Shown here one piece after another: positions 56,606 through 64,000 of a stretch of DNA of 64,000 nucleotides. The DNA comes from Candidatus Accumulibacter necessarius (GTDB taxonomy: Bacteria > Pseudomonadota > Gammaproteobacteria > Burkholderiales > Rhodocyclaceae). The first letter of the stretch is position 1. Each line of letters opens with the position of its first letter. The notes under the pieces are model-generated. The model was not told where the DNA came from. It did not search any database and was given only the letters and a program-made list of their open reading frames with translations. Location of the stretch: NCBI GenBank assembly GCA_017302435.1, contig JAFLDL010000004.1, forward strand, positions 62,001-126,000. Reading direction: 5' to 3'. Made by a program: the position numbers and the translations under genes.

Positions 56606-57454
56606 ATGGCAGCACTCGACACAAGACAACTCAGCCCGACCGAGGCCTTCTTTCGCGACCTTGCGGAGAAGGTGAAAGGCCCGGCCGGCGCGCTCGAAGG
56701 CAAGAAGGCGCTGATCATCGGAATCGCCAACAACCAGTCCATTGCCTACGGCTGCGCGCTCGCTTTCCGCGCCATGGGCGCCAGCGTCGCGATGACCTAC
56801 CTCAACGACAAGAGCAAACCGTACACCCAGGCACTCGCCGACCACCTGGGCGTCGACCCGGCGCTGTATCTCCCCTGCGACGTGCGCATACCCGGACAAC
56901 TCGAAGCGGTTTTCGCAGCGATCGAGAAAACCTGGGGCCGCCTCGACATCGCCCTGCACTCGATTGCCTTCGCGCCACGAGACGACCTGCATGGCCGCGT
57001 CACCGACTGTTCGCGCGACGGTTTCCTGCTGGCCATGGACGTCTCGTGCCACTCGTTCATCCGCATGGCGAAACTCGCCGAGCCGCTGATGAAGGATGGC
57101 GGATCATTGTTCACCATGAGCTACTACGGTGCCGAGAAGGTGGTCGATCGCTACAACCTCATGGGCCCGGTCAAAGCGGCGCTCGAGGCGTCGGCGCGTT
57201 ACCTCGCCGCCGAACTGGGACCGAAAGGGATTCGGGTGCACCCGATTTCGCCCGGCCCGATAAGGACCCGGGCCGCGTCCGGAATCGATCGCTTCGACGA
57301 GTTGATGGACATCGCCGCGACGCGCGCCCCGAGCCACATGCTGGCCACCATCGAGGATGTCGGCATGGCGACGGCCTTCCTCGCTTCCGACTACGCGAAG
57401 CTCATCACCGGCCAGACGATGCACATCGACGGCGGCTACCACGTCGTCGGCTGA
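56606..57454 (+). CDS. fabI: Enoyl-ACP reductase FabI-type
   Basis: A 282-residue SDR enzyme of fatty-acid synthesis. The cofactor segment is KKALIIGIANNQSIAYGCALAF; LDIALHSIAFAPRDDLHG and the catalytic YNLMGPVK (YxxMxxxK) with SYYGAEKV before it are FabI-specific. It reduces enoyl-ACP with NAD(P)H. The N-terminus is about 20 residues longer than E. coli FabI. ATG 56606 has GAGGAGAG upstream. Convergent with ackA. Confidence 0.93.
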   Translation: MAALDTRQLSPTEAFFRDLAEKVKGPAGALEGKKALIIGIANNQSIAYGCALAFRAMGASVAMTYLNDKSKPYTQALADHLGVDPALYLPCDVRIPGQLEAVFAAIEKTWGRLDIALHSIAFAPRDDLHGRVTDCSRDGFLLAMDVSCHSFIRMAKLAEPLMKDGGSLFTMSYYGAEKVVDRYNLMGPVKAALEASARYLAAELGPKGIRVHPISPGPIRTRAASGIDRFDELMDIAATRAPSHMLATIEDVGMATAFLASDYAKLITGQTMHIDGGYHVVG

Positions 57455-57479
57455 AGCGACTTCCGGCCAGGCGCGGAAC

Positions 57480-58664
57480 CTACAGGGCCAGCAGCTTGCG
57501 CGTGTGACGGGCGATCATCAGCTCTTCGTTGGTCGGCACCACCCACGCTGACGTCCCGCTGCCGGCGCTGCTGATGCGCGGGCCGGCCAGTTCGTTGGCC
57601 GCCTCGTCGATCTTGATGCCGAGCCAGCGCGCCTTCTCGCAAACGAGTTGCCGGATACGCGCGCTGTTTTCGCCAATCCCGGCGGTGAATACCAGCGCAT
57701 CAAGGCCGCCGAGCACGGCGGCGAGCGCGCCGAGTTCACGGCTGATGCGGTACACGAAGTGGTCGATCGCCAGCCGGGCGCGCGGTTCCTCGCTCGCCAG
57801 CAGAACGCGCATGTCGTTGCCGATGCCGGACAGGCCGAGCAGGCCCGAGCGCTTGTAGAGCAGATCCTCGATCTGCTTCGCGCTCATCCCCTCCTGCTGC
57901 AGCAGGTAGAGGACGATGCCGGGATCCATGTTGCCCGGCCGCGTCCCCATCAGCAGGCCGTCGAGGGCGGTGAAGCCCATCGAGCTGCCGACGCTGCGGC
58001 CCGCGTGCATCGCGCACATGCTGGCGCCGCTGCCGAGGTGGGCAACCACCACCCGCCCGCCGGCTACGGCTGGCGCGATACCTGGCAAGGCGGCGGCGAT
58101 GTACTCGTACGAGAGTCCGTGGAAGCCGTAGCGGCGCACACCCTGCTCGAAATACTCGTACGGCAGACCGTAGAACTGCGCGACCCTTTCCTGCGTCTGG
58201 TGGAAGGCGGTGTCGAAACAGGCGACCTGCGGCAGTTCCGGCTGCACCTCCTGCACGGCACGGATAGCCGCCAGATTGTGCGGCTGATGCAGCGGCGCCA
58301 GCGGTATGAAGTCCTCGAGGCGGCGCATCGCCTCCGGCGTCACCAGCAGGGGGGCCGCATAGTCCGGGCCGCCATGCACGACGCGGTGACCGACACCTGC
58401 CAGCACGCTGCCCTGGAAACGCGAGCGCAACAGTCCGGCGATCCGCTGCAGCGCCTGCGCATGGCCGCTGACCTCGCTCTTGTCCCACTGCTCGTCGGCA
58501 ATCCGCTCGCCGGCGCCATCCTTGACCTTGAGACGCGGCGCGGTGCCGAGCCCCTCGACCTGGCCGACCGCGACGGCGCGCATCTCCCCCGCCGCAGGCA
58601 CTGCAAACAGCGAGAACTTGAGGCTCGACGAGCCGGCATTGAGGACCAGAATCAGATTTTCCAT
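57480..58664 (-). CDS. ackA: Acetate kinase
   Basis: A 394-residue acetate kinase. It has NLILVLNAGSSSLKFSLF at the start, GVGHRVVHGGPDYAAP, CFDTAFHQT, RRYGFHGLSYEYIA and HLGSGASMCAM, and FTAGIGENSARIR near the end. It interconverts acetate/ATP and acetyl phosphate/ADP. It starts 1 nt after the MaoC-Pta gene stop; with it the Ack-Pta route is complete. Confidence 0.97.
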   Translation of the reverse strand: MENLILVLNAGSSSLKFSLFAVPAAGEMRAVAVGQVEGLGTAPRLKVKDGAGERIADEQWDKSEVSGHAQALQRIAGLLRSRFQGSVLAGVGHRVVHGGPDYAAPLLVTPEAMRRLEDFIPLAPLHQPHNLAAIRAVQEVQPELPQVACFDTAFHQTQERVAQFYGLPYEYFEQGVRRYGFHGLSYEYIAAALPGIAPAVAGGRVVVAHLGSGASMCAMHAGRSVGSSMGFTALDGLLMGTRPGNMDPGIVLYLLQQEGMSAKQIEDLLYKRSGLLGLSGIGNDMRVLLASEEPRARLAIDHFVYRISRELGALAAVLGGLDALVFTAGIGENSARIRQLVCEKARWLGIKIDEAANELAGPRISSAGSGTSAWVVPTNEELMIARHTRKLLAL

Positions 58665-58665
58665 C

Positions 58666-60078
58666 TCACGCTCCTGCCTTGATCGGGGACTGAGCCGCCG
58701 CGGCGGTGGCCATCAGGACGGCGACCGCGCACGAGGCGAGCTTGGTGCGCCGGTTGTCGGCACGGCTGGTGAGGATGATCGGCACCCGTGCGCCGAGGAC
58801 GACGCCGGCACCATCGGCATTACTCATGAAAGTCAGTTGCTTGGCAAGGATGTTGCCGGCGGCGAGATCGGGCACGACGACGATATCCGGATCACCTGCA
58901 ACCGCCGAGTCGATCTTCTTGATCCGTGCCGCTTCCTTGCTGATCGCGTTGTCCAGCGCCAGCGGGCCATCGAGAATCGCGCCGCTGATCTGGCCACGGT
59001 CTGCCATCTTGCACAGCGAGGCGGCGTCGGTGGTGCAGACCATGCGCGAATTGATCGACTCGACGGCGCAGATGATCGCCACCTTCGGCCGTTCGATGCC
59101 CAGGACGTGTGCCAGATCGATCGCGTTCTGACAGATGTCGCGCTTGGTGTCGAGGTCGGGGGCGATGTTGATCGCCGCGTCGGTGACGATCAGCGGCTTG
59201 TGATAAGTCGGCACGTCCATCAGGAAGGCGTGCGTGATCCGCCGCTCTGTGCGCAGCCCGGTTTCACGGCTGACGACTTCGGCCATCAGTTCATCGGTGT
59301 GCAGGCTGCCCTTCATCAACGCCGTCGCCTTGCCGCGGCGAACCAGTTCGACCGCCCGGAATGCGGCGGCATGACTGTGCGCGACGTCCTCGATCTGCAC
59401 GCCGGCGAGGTCGAGGCCGGCCTGCTCGGCGACCGCTCGCAGCCTGGCCAGCGGTCCAACCAGGATCGGTTCGATCAACCCCTCGCGTTTCGCCGCCAGG
59501 GCAGCAGCGAGCGACGACTCGTCACAGGGATGAACCACCGCGACGGATACGGGTGGCAGTTGCTGACAGCGTTCGACGAAACGCTCCAGGTTGTCGTGGC
59601 TCTGAATCGACACCTGTGCCGCGTCCGGACGTTGCATGCGAATCTTGACCTGTGGCGCGATGACCCGCGCCGTGCCGGTCATGATCGTCTCGCCGCGGGC
59701 GTTAAGGCCGCGACAGTCGAAAGTGACCCGCCGGCTTGCCGCATCCCTGGCGATGGCGGTGATCGAGATCGTCACCTTCTCGCCAATCGGCACCGGTGCC
59801 AGGAACTCCAGATCCTGCCCCGAGTGTACCGTTCCCGGACCGGGAAGCTGGTTGCCGAGCAGTCCCGAAACCTGGGCGCCCAGCCACATGCTTTGTGCGC
59901 CAAGGTCGGACGGACCAAGCTGTCGGTCGAGTTCGCTGTCGAGCTGGGTCGGGCTGATGTCGCCGGAAACAGCCGCGAAAAGCTGCACGTCGCGCAAGGT
60001 CAGGGTATGCGTGATGGTCGCGGTGTCGCCGATGTTGATTTCGTCGAAGCAATGATTCTGGAGGATTTCCGAACTCAT
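58666..60078 (-). CDS. MaoC-like domain fused to phosphate acetyltransferase (bifunctional Pta type)
   Basis: A 470-residue fusion. Residues 1-150 are a MaoC/hot-dog domain (FDEINIGDTATITHTLTLRD); residues 165-460 are a phosphate acetyl/butyryl transferase (HPCDESSLAAALAAKREG, KGSLHTDELMAEV, TDAAINIAPDLDTKRDICQNA, VVPDLAAGNILAKQL). The usual hydratase site D-x-N-P-x-H reads GDISPTQLD here: Asp is kept but the catalytic His is Gln. Hydratase activity is therefore doubtful. ATG 60078 is chosen over the longer frame. Pairs with ackA for acetyl-CoA/acetate interconversion. Confidence 0.93.
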   Translation of the reverse strand: MSSEILQNHCFDEINIGDTATITHTLTLRDVQLFAAVSGDISPTQLDSELDRQLGPSDLGAQSMWLGAQVSGLLGNQLPGPGTVHSGQDLEFLAPVPIGEKVTISITAIARDAASRRVTFDCRGLNARGETIMTGTARVIAPQVKIRMQRPDAAQVSIQSHDNLERFVERCQQLPPVSVAVVHPCDESSLAAALAAKREGLIEPILVGPLARLRAVAEQAGLDLAGVQIEDVAHSHAAAFRAVELVRRGKATALMKGSLHTDELMAEVVSRETGLRTERRITHAFLMDVPTYHKPLIVTDAAINIAPDLDTKRDICQNAIDLAHVLGIERPKVAIICAVESINSRMVCTTDAASLCKMADRGQISGAILDGPLALDNAISKEAARIKKIDSAVAGDPDIVVVPDLAAGNILAKQLTFMSNADGAGVVLGARVPIILTSRADNRRTKLASCAVAVLMATAAAAQSPIKAGA

Positions 60079-60147
60079 GATCTGCTCACTGGGATGATGG
60101 TGATGGCGTTCTTGGCAATGGACCGCGCCTCGCGCGTGCCTCGCATC

Positions 60148-60153
60148 ATTATA
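60148..60153 (-). promoter_or_regulatory. Candidate -10 box of the maoC-pta/ackA operon
   Basis: A perfect TATAAT on the minus strand about 70 nt upstream of the start. The -35 is weak, so an activator may be involved. Confidence 0.35.
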
Positions 60154-60316
60154 GCGTCGCCTGTCTGGCGAGTACTGGCAGACGGCCATCCCGCAAATCA
60201 GGAGACCGGTGACCAAGCGCGGTTTCTCCCGACCCGGCAGGTTTTCGCTTACCATGGCTTGGCGACCGAATCCGGCCAACCCTTCCCCCTCATAACAACC
60301 ATTCGCAGGTAACCAC

Positions 60317-60886
60317 ATGCACAAGACCGTCTTTTCGCAAGTTGCTCAAGCATCCCGGCTGTTCCTGCTTGCTGTCATCGCAGCCTTGGTGGGCTCGGCA
60401 AACGCCATCGCGGCGGACCGTGCAGCGCTCGAACGGGATGCGCACAGTGCCTATCAGAAGCTGATCACCCGGGTCACTGGGGCAAAAGCCTTGTCCAGGG
60501 ATGCGGTCGCCGTCCTCGTGTTTCCAAAGATCACCAAGGCCGGTCTCGTCGTCGGCGGCCAGTACGGAGACGGCGTGCTCTTCAGGGGCGGTCAGGCAGC
60601 CGGATACTACAACACCGCCGGCGCTTCGTACGGACTGCAGGCCGGCGCCCAGCAATTTGGCTATGCCATGTTCTTCATGAATGAGAAGTCATTGAATGCT
60701 CTGAATCAGAATGATGGCTTCGAAGTCGGTGTTGGTCCCAGCGTGGTGGTGGTGGACCAGGGCATGGGCAAGTCGCTGACCACGACGACCGCCAAGGACG
60801 ACATCTACGCCTTCATCTTCAGCCAGAAGGGCCTGATGGCCGGCATTGGCCTGCAGGGCAACAAGATCACCCGGCTGGCCGATTGA
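60317..60886 (+). CDS. SYLF (Ysc84/DUF500) domain lipid-binding exported protein
   Basis: A 189-residue protein with a signal peptide (LFLLAVIAALVGSANAIAA). The SYLF domain shows VLVFPKITKAGLVVGGQYGDGVL, GYYNTAGASYGLQAGAQQFGYAMFF and EVGVGPSVVVVDQG. Bacterial members (BPSL1445 type) bind phospholipids in the periplasm. Divergent from maoC-pta. Confidence 0.9.
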   Translation: MHKTVFSQVAQASRLFLLAVIAALVGSANAIAADRAALERDAHSAYQKLITRVTGAKALSRDAVAVLVFPKITKAGLVVGGQYGDGVLFRGGQAAGYYNTAGASYGLQAGAQQFGYAMFFMNEKSLNALNQNDGFEVGVGPSVVVVDQGMGKSLTTTTAKDDIYAFIFSQKGLMAGIGLQGNKITRLAD

Positions 60887-60975
60887 TTGCTGGCAGGTTT
60901 TTGCGGCCAATTCCAGACGCCTCCCGGCGGCAGGGACTTCTCTGCGGCCGGAGCGGGCCAGGTGAATCGGCCCAG

Positions 60976-60999
60976 GTCCCGGCTAGGCTAGGCCGGGAG
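60976..60999. terminator. Possible hairpin at the end of the FHA-EAL gene
   Basis: TCCCGGC and GCCGGGA 7-bp arms enclose TAGGCTA; the stop codon of the FHA-EAL gene lies inside the hairpin. There is no U-tract. Confidence 0.3.
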
Positions 61000-62172
61000 C
61001 TGATCTAGTGGCAGTGGCTTGCCGGTCAGGAAGCCCTGGATGAGCTGGAAGCCCATCTCGCGGCAAATCTGCGCTTCGGCTTCCTTTTCGATCCCTTCGG
61101 CCAGCGGCACCGAGCCAAGCTCCAGGACCAGCTTGACCAGGTCGCGGACGACGTGGCGCTTGCGTTCGCTGGCCAGGTGAAGGTCGTGCACCAGGCCCAT
61201 GTCGAACTTGACGAAATGGGCCGGCGCCTCGCCGAGTTCGCTCAAGCGGGCCTGGCCGGCACCGAAATCGTCGTAGGCGAAGCGCACGCCGATGTCGCGC
61301 AAACGCGCAGCAAACTCGACGAGACGTCTGCTCTCGGTCACCGCGGTTTCGTGGATCTCGATCACCAGATCCAGTCCCGGCATCCGTCGCCGCAGATCGG
61401 CGAGCGAGGCAAGGAACGCCTTGCTGAACGTTTCGTTCGGGTGCGTGTTGGCGAACAGCGTGAAACCTTCCAGGCGGGGCGCCAGCGCGTCGATGCTGAA
61501 GTTGCGGAAAGCCTCGCTGAGCTCCTCCTCGCGCCCCAGGGCTCTGGCCATTTGAAAAAGGCGAGCCGGGGAACCGGGCAGCCCGGGGTGATTGGCCCGG
61601 CCGAGCAATTCGTAGGCGACGATCCGGCCGCTGGCTGCCTCGACGATGGGCTGGGCTGCGCCGGACATGCCCTGGCCGGCAAGCAGTTCGTAGAACTGGG
61701 ACTCGTTCGGCACGAAAAGCTCCGAGAGAGCCAGATCCTGGGGCGCCAGCATGGTGCGCGCCTCGTCGACGCGGGCAAGCTCCACTCGGCGGATACCCAC
61801 GCGAAACTCGGCGGGGCCAAAATGCACGACGTCGTTCTCCTTGAGCAGGGACGAGCCTTCGACGCGCTCGCGGTTTACCGAGCTGCCATTGGTGCTGTTC
61901 AGGTCGGTCAGACGGATACGGCCGCTGATGTCGGCCGTCAGCACGGCGTGGTGCCGGCTGAGGTCGGACGAGGCCACCGTCAGATCGTTGCTTTTGTCGC
62001 GCCCGACGCGGAACGGCAGGTGGGTGATGTTGTAGGTGACGTGAGACCCATCCGCGGTAATGGACTCAAGGAACCACTGACTGTCCAACTGGATCTTGGA
62101 CTCGACGAACCACTGACCGTCCAACTCAATCTCCACTGTCAAGTATTGCGCCGCTCGCATCGGATCCGGCAT
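60988..62172 (-). CDS. FHA-domain and EAL-domain fusion protein (c-di-GMP phosphodiesterase-like)
   Basis: A 394-residue protein. An N-terminal FHA domain (FRVGRDKSNDLTVAS, SRHHAVL, DLNSTNGSSVN) can bind phosphothreonine. The C-terminal EAL domain has AYELLGR in place of the EALLR motif, but keeps the Glu and other likely metal/catalytic residues: FANTHPNE, LVIEIHE, AYDDFGAGQA, FVKFDMG, AEGIEKEAE and IQGFLTGKPL. So c-di-GMP hydrolysis is possible. The far N-terminus has two tandem 12-residue repeats (IELDGQWFVES and IQLDSQWFLES). ATG 62172 is the start. Confidence 0.9.
   Translation of the reverse strand: MPDPMRAAQYLTVEIELDGQWFVESKIQLDSQWFLESITADGSHVTYNITHLPFRVGRDKSNDLTVASSDLSRHHAVLTADISGRIRLTDLNSTNGSSVNRERVEGSSLLKENDVVHFGPAEFRVGIRRVELARVDEARTMLAPQDLALSELFVPNESQFYELLAGQGMSGAAQPIVEAASGRIVAYELLGRANHPGLPGSPARLFQMARALGREEELSEAFRNFSIDALAPRLEGFTLFANTHPNETFSKAFLASLADLRRRMPGLDLVIEIHETAVTESRRLVEFAARLRDIGVRFAYDDFGAGQARLSELGEAPAHFVKFDMGLVHDLHLASERKRHVVRDLVKLVLELGSVPLAEGIEKEAEAQICREMGFQLIQGFLTGKPLPLDQLPA
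62061..62132 (-). repeat. 36-bp tandem duplication in the FHA-EAL gene
   Basis: Units 62061-62096 and 62097-62132 agree at 31 of 36 bases and encode two near-identical 12-residue units just before the FHA domain. The frame is preserved. Confidence 0.85.
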
Positions 62173-62266
62173 TTCGCCCTGTCCGCCGATAGTAGCAGCC
62201 CTGGCGCAGATCAGCGCGATGTCTCCCGCAACCGGCCGAGACGGCCGCGGCTCGAAGGGCAGCGCG

Positions 62267-62884
62267 TCAAAGGACGTAGAACAGGATCGCGAAGTAATGG
62301 GCCGCACTGCCGGCCAGCACGAACAGGTGCCAGATACCATGCGCGTGCCTGAGCCGGGTGTCAAGCGCAAAGAAGATGATCCCGGTCGTGTAGAACACAC
62401 CGCCCACGGCCAGCCAGGCGAAACCCGCCGTGCCGAGCGCCTGCAGCAGCGGCACCATGGCCACCACCACCACCCAGCCCATCACGACGTAAATGACCAC
62501 CGACAGGACTCGCGCCTCGCTCTTCAGCCACAACTCCTGCAGACCACCGACCAGGGCCAGCCCCCACACCACCGCCAGCAGGGACCAGCCCCAGGGACCG
62601 CGCAAGGTGACCAGGCAGAACGGCGTGTAGCTGCCGGCAATCAGCAGATAGATGCTCTGGTGATCCAGCTTGCGCAGGATGTCCTTGGCGCGCCCGCGAA
62701 AGCTGTGGTACAGGGCGGAAAAGCTGTAAAGCAGCACCAGCGTGGCACTGTAGATCGAGACGCTGATGATCTTCCACGGGTCGCCAGCCAGCGCCGCGAG
62801 CACCACCAGGACGATCGAGCCGGCGGCCGCGAGAACGGCGCCGACCAGATGCGTCCACGCGTTGAATTTCTCCCCGTAGTACAT
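62267..62884 (-). CDS. Hemolysin III / PAQR family membrane protein
   Basis: A 205-residue protein with seven membrane helices. Family motifs: GEKFNAWTHLVGAVLAAAGS, SALYHSFRGRAKDILRKLDHQSIYLLIAGSYTPF in the central part, and HGIWHLFVLAGSAAHYFAI at the end (conserved His and Asp, probably metal-binding). Bacterial members are called YqfA/hemolysin III and function in lipid homeostasis. The gene is 94 nt upstream of the FHA-EAL gene on the same strand. Confidence 0.93.
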   Translation of the reverse strand: MYYGEKFNAWTHLVGAVLAAAGSIVLVVLAALAGDPWKIISVSIYSATLVLLYSFSALYHSFRGRAKDILRKLDHQSIYLLIAGSYTPFCLVTLRGPWGWSLLAVVWGLALVGGLQELWLKSEARVLSVVIYVVMGWVVVVAMVPLLQALGTAGFAWLAVGGVFYTTGIIFFALDTRLRHAHGIWHLFVLAGSAAHYFAILFYVL

Positions 62885-62907
62885 ATCAGAGCGTGGTCAA
62901 CCCGGGG

Positions 62908-63804
62908 TCATTCAGCGGGCCGGCGGCTGCGCGCCGTTTCGAGGTGCTGGCAGAGGCGCTCGGCGCCCTCGAGCAACCGCGGCGTGTGGCGCTGGATCAG
63001 GTCGGGCGGCACAAAAAAGAGGTTGCCGCGGGCGACGGCAGTGATCGAGGTCCAGCGCCGCCAGTCATCGAGCCACTCGGGGCGCGCCTCGTCCATGCCG
63101 CTGGCGACGATGGCCTCGGGGTTGGCAGCAATGACCGCTTCGACCGTCACCGTCGGCGCCATCGTCGATAACTGGCCGAAAACGTTGTTGCCGCCGCACA
63201 GGTGGATGACGTCGGAGATGATCTGCCTGCCGCCAACGGTCATCAGTGGCTGCTTCCAGATCTGGTAGAAAGTGCGGACCGATGGCCGGCTGCCGTAGCG
63301 CTTGTGCAGGCCTGCCAGGCGCTGACGAAAACTTTCGGCGGCGCTCCTGGCGACTGCTGCGCTGCCGGCCAGCGCCCCGAGGCGCTCGATCTCGCCGGCC
63401 ACGTCGGCGATCTGATTGGGCTGCGAGAGGTAGATCGGAATCCCCAGGCCGCGCAAGCGGTCGAGGTGCGCCGCGGCGTTGCCGCTCTGCCAGGCAACGA
63501 TCAGGTCTGGCCGCAGAGCCGTGATTCGCTCGAGGTCGATCCGGGAGTAGCCCCCGACACGCGTGATCCGGCTCGCCGCCGGGGGGTACTCGCTGTACTC
63601 GACGGTGCCGACGATGCGCTCGCCGGCACCGGCAGCGAACAGCGTCTCGGTCAGATGCGGCGCCAGGCTGACGATGCGTTTCGCCGGTTGCGCGAGGCGG
63701 ATCATCGCACCGGAATCGTCGGTGACGCTGACCTCGGCGTGAACCGGCTGGCCGGCAGCCAGCAACCAGACGACGAGGAGTTGCCTGAAGAGCGAGCAAT
63801 GCAT
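62908..63804 (-). CDS. btuF: Cobalamin-type ABC transporter substrate-binding protein (BtuF-like)
   Basis: A 298-residue periplasmic protein. After the signal peptide (LLVVWLLAAGQPVHA) the PF01497 fold is seen: RIVSLAPHLTETLFAAGAGERIVG, VGGYSRIDLERITALRPDLIVAW, YQIWKQPLMTVGG and GGNNVFGQL. It could bind vitamin B12 or a similar corrinoid/iron-siderophore. Context (possible cobD just upstream) favours B12. ATG 63804 gives the signal peptide; the longer frame has none. Confidence 0.85.
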   Translation of the reverse strand: MHCSLFRQLLVVWLLAAGQPVHAEVSVTDDSGAMIRLAQPAKRIVSLAPHLTETLFAAGAGERIVGTVEYSEYPPAASRITRVGGYSRIDLERITALRPDLIVAWQSGNAAAHLDRLRGLGIPIYLSQPNQIADVAGEIERLGALAGSAAVARSAAESFRQRLAGLHKRYGSRPSVRTFYQIWKQPLMTVGGRQIISDVIHLCGGNNVFGQLSTMAPTVTVEAVIAANPEAIVASGMDEARPEWLDDWRRWTSITAVARGNLFFVPPDLIQRHTPRLLEGAERLCQHLETARSRRPAE

Positions 63805-63917
63805 GTCAGGGAATCCGGTTCGCCAGTGCGTTGCGGCACCGCCCCGCAGCCGGCCTGCCGGGCAGACCGTGCGTCGGAAACTGCCGGTTCGGCAGCGCGC
63901 GGCCGGTGAGATGTTCG

Positions 63918-64000
63918 TCAGGCACGGAGCAGTCCCCAGCAGAGCAGTGCCGACAGCCACAGCCAAAGGCTGCGGCGAACGAGCGTCAGCGCCCGCCCTA
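63918..64000 (-). CDS. C-terminal end of a membrane protein, probably CobD/CbiB (partial)
   Basis: Only the last 27 or so codons are in the window: RALTLVRRSLWLWLSALLCW then GLLRA and a stop. The Arg-Ala-Leu-x-Leu-x-Arg-Arg tail with a terminal membrane helix is typical of adenosylcobinamide-phosphate synthase CobD/CbiB. The adjacent BtuF-like gene supports it, but the fragment is short. Confidence 0.5.
   Translation of the reverse strand, partial: GRALTLVRRSLWLWLSALLCWGLLRA

Noticed and set aside
55954-57507. 517-codon plus-strand frame covering fabI in another frame
   Set aside because: Arg-rich out-of-frame translation of fabI; fabI itself is certain.
58480-60312. 610-codon plus-strand open frame opposite ackA and maoC-pta
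   Set aside because: Antisense shadow of two well-supported enzymes.
62885-62907. Cobalamin riboswitch near the BtuF-like gene
   Set aside because: The flanks within the window are too short and lack the B12-box pattern; any riboswitch would lie beyond the right edge.
1-64000. CRISPR arrays, insertion sequences, prophage, tRNA or rRNA genes
   Set aside because: No direct-repeat arrays, transposase motifs, phage genes or RNA-gene signatures were seen in the intergenic stretches.

Overview
The window is a GC-rich, gene-dense bacterial chromosome segment. Gene content and order (yqgE-ruvX-pyrR-pyrB-pyrC', proC/yggS next to pilT/pilU, orn-M48 protease-phhB-rsgA, rpsO-pnp-dksA, phasins and a PHA-system protein) point to a betaproteobacterium. 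The mix of type IV pili, polyhydroxyalkanoate (PHA) proteins, a CoA-transferase and a MaoC-Pta fusion fits a Rhodocyclales / Candidatus Accumulibacter-like organism. That placement is an inference; no rRNA or other taxonomic marker is present. I see no rRNA, tRNA, CRISPR array, insertion sequence or prophage.

Layout. 0-4 kb: 3' part of a ChpA/PilL-type chemotaxis hybrid kinase for twitching, converging on a photolyase. 5.4-9.3 kb: a tightly overlapping operon yqgE-ruvX-pyrR-pyrB-pyrC', in which the dihydroorotase homologue has lost its zinc-binding HxH motif. 9.3-11.7 kb: yggS-proC-yggT-DUF167 on the minus strand, divergent from pilT-pilU (11.7-13.9 kb). 13.9-14.9 kb: a TonB-like protein. 15.0-22.2 kb: a pilin gene followed by the minor-pilin/adhesin operon fimT-pilV-pilW-pilX-pilY1-pilY2-like, with long poly-C tracts in pilW and pilY1. 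22.6-28.6 kb: a double DUF4399 protein, an RND efflux adaptor and pump, and an ankyrin lipoprotein. 28.7-38.2 kb: fadD, ferredoxin, thioredoxin, rho, rpmE, an ArnT-like glycosyltransferase, orn, an M48 protease, phhB and rsgA.

38.2-46.3 kb is the most unusual part. It holds a PHA-system protein, an acyl-CoA-binding protein divergent from a wax ester synthase/diacylglycerol acyltransferase (WS/DGAT), a TPR protein, a TetR regulator, a patatin-like lipase, a phasin, and divergent from the phasin a 661-residue two-domain fatty acyl-CoA reductase of the Marinobacter type. Together with fadD these supply a complete predicted route from fatty acid to acyl-CoA, fatty alcohol and wax ester, interleaved with granule proteins.

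46.4-50.7 kb: a ProQ-domain protein, an unknown protein, rpsO-pnp and dksA. 50.8-54.8 kb: a PAP2-like protein, a hexapeptide transferase-like protein, a propionate/acetate CoA-transferase with an extra C-terminal domain, and a DUF1622 protein. 54.9-56.6 kb: an unknown coiled-coil protein and a decayed SulP STAS fragment. 56.6-60.1 kb: fabI, then ackA and a MaoC-Pta fusion whose hydratase site is degenerate. 60.3-64 kb: a SYLF protein, an FHA-EAL protein, a hemolysin III homologue, a cobalamin-type binding protein and the tail of a probable cobD.
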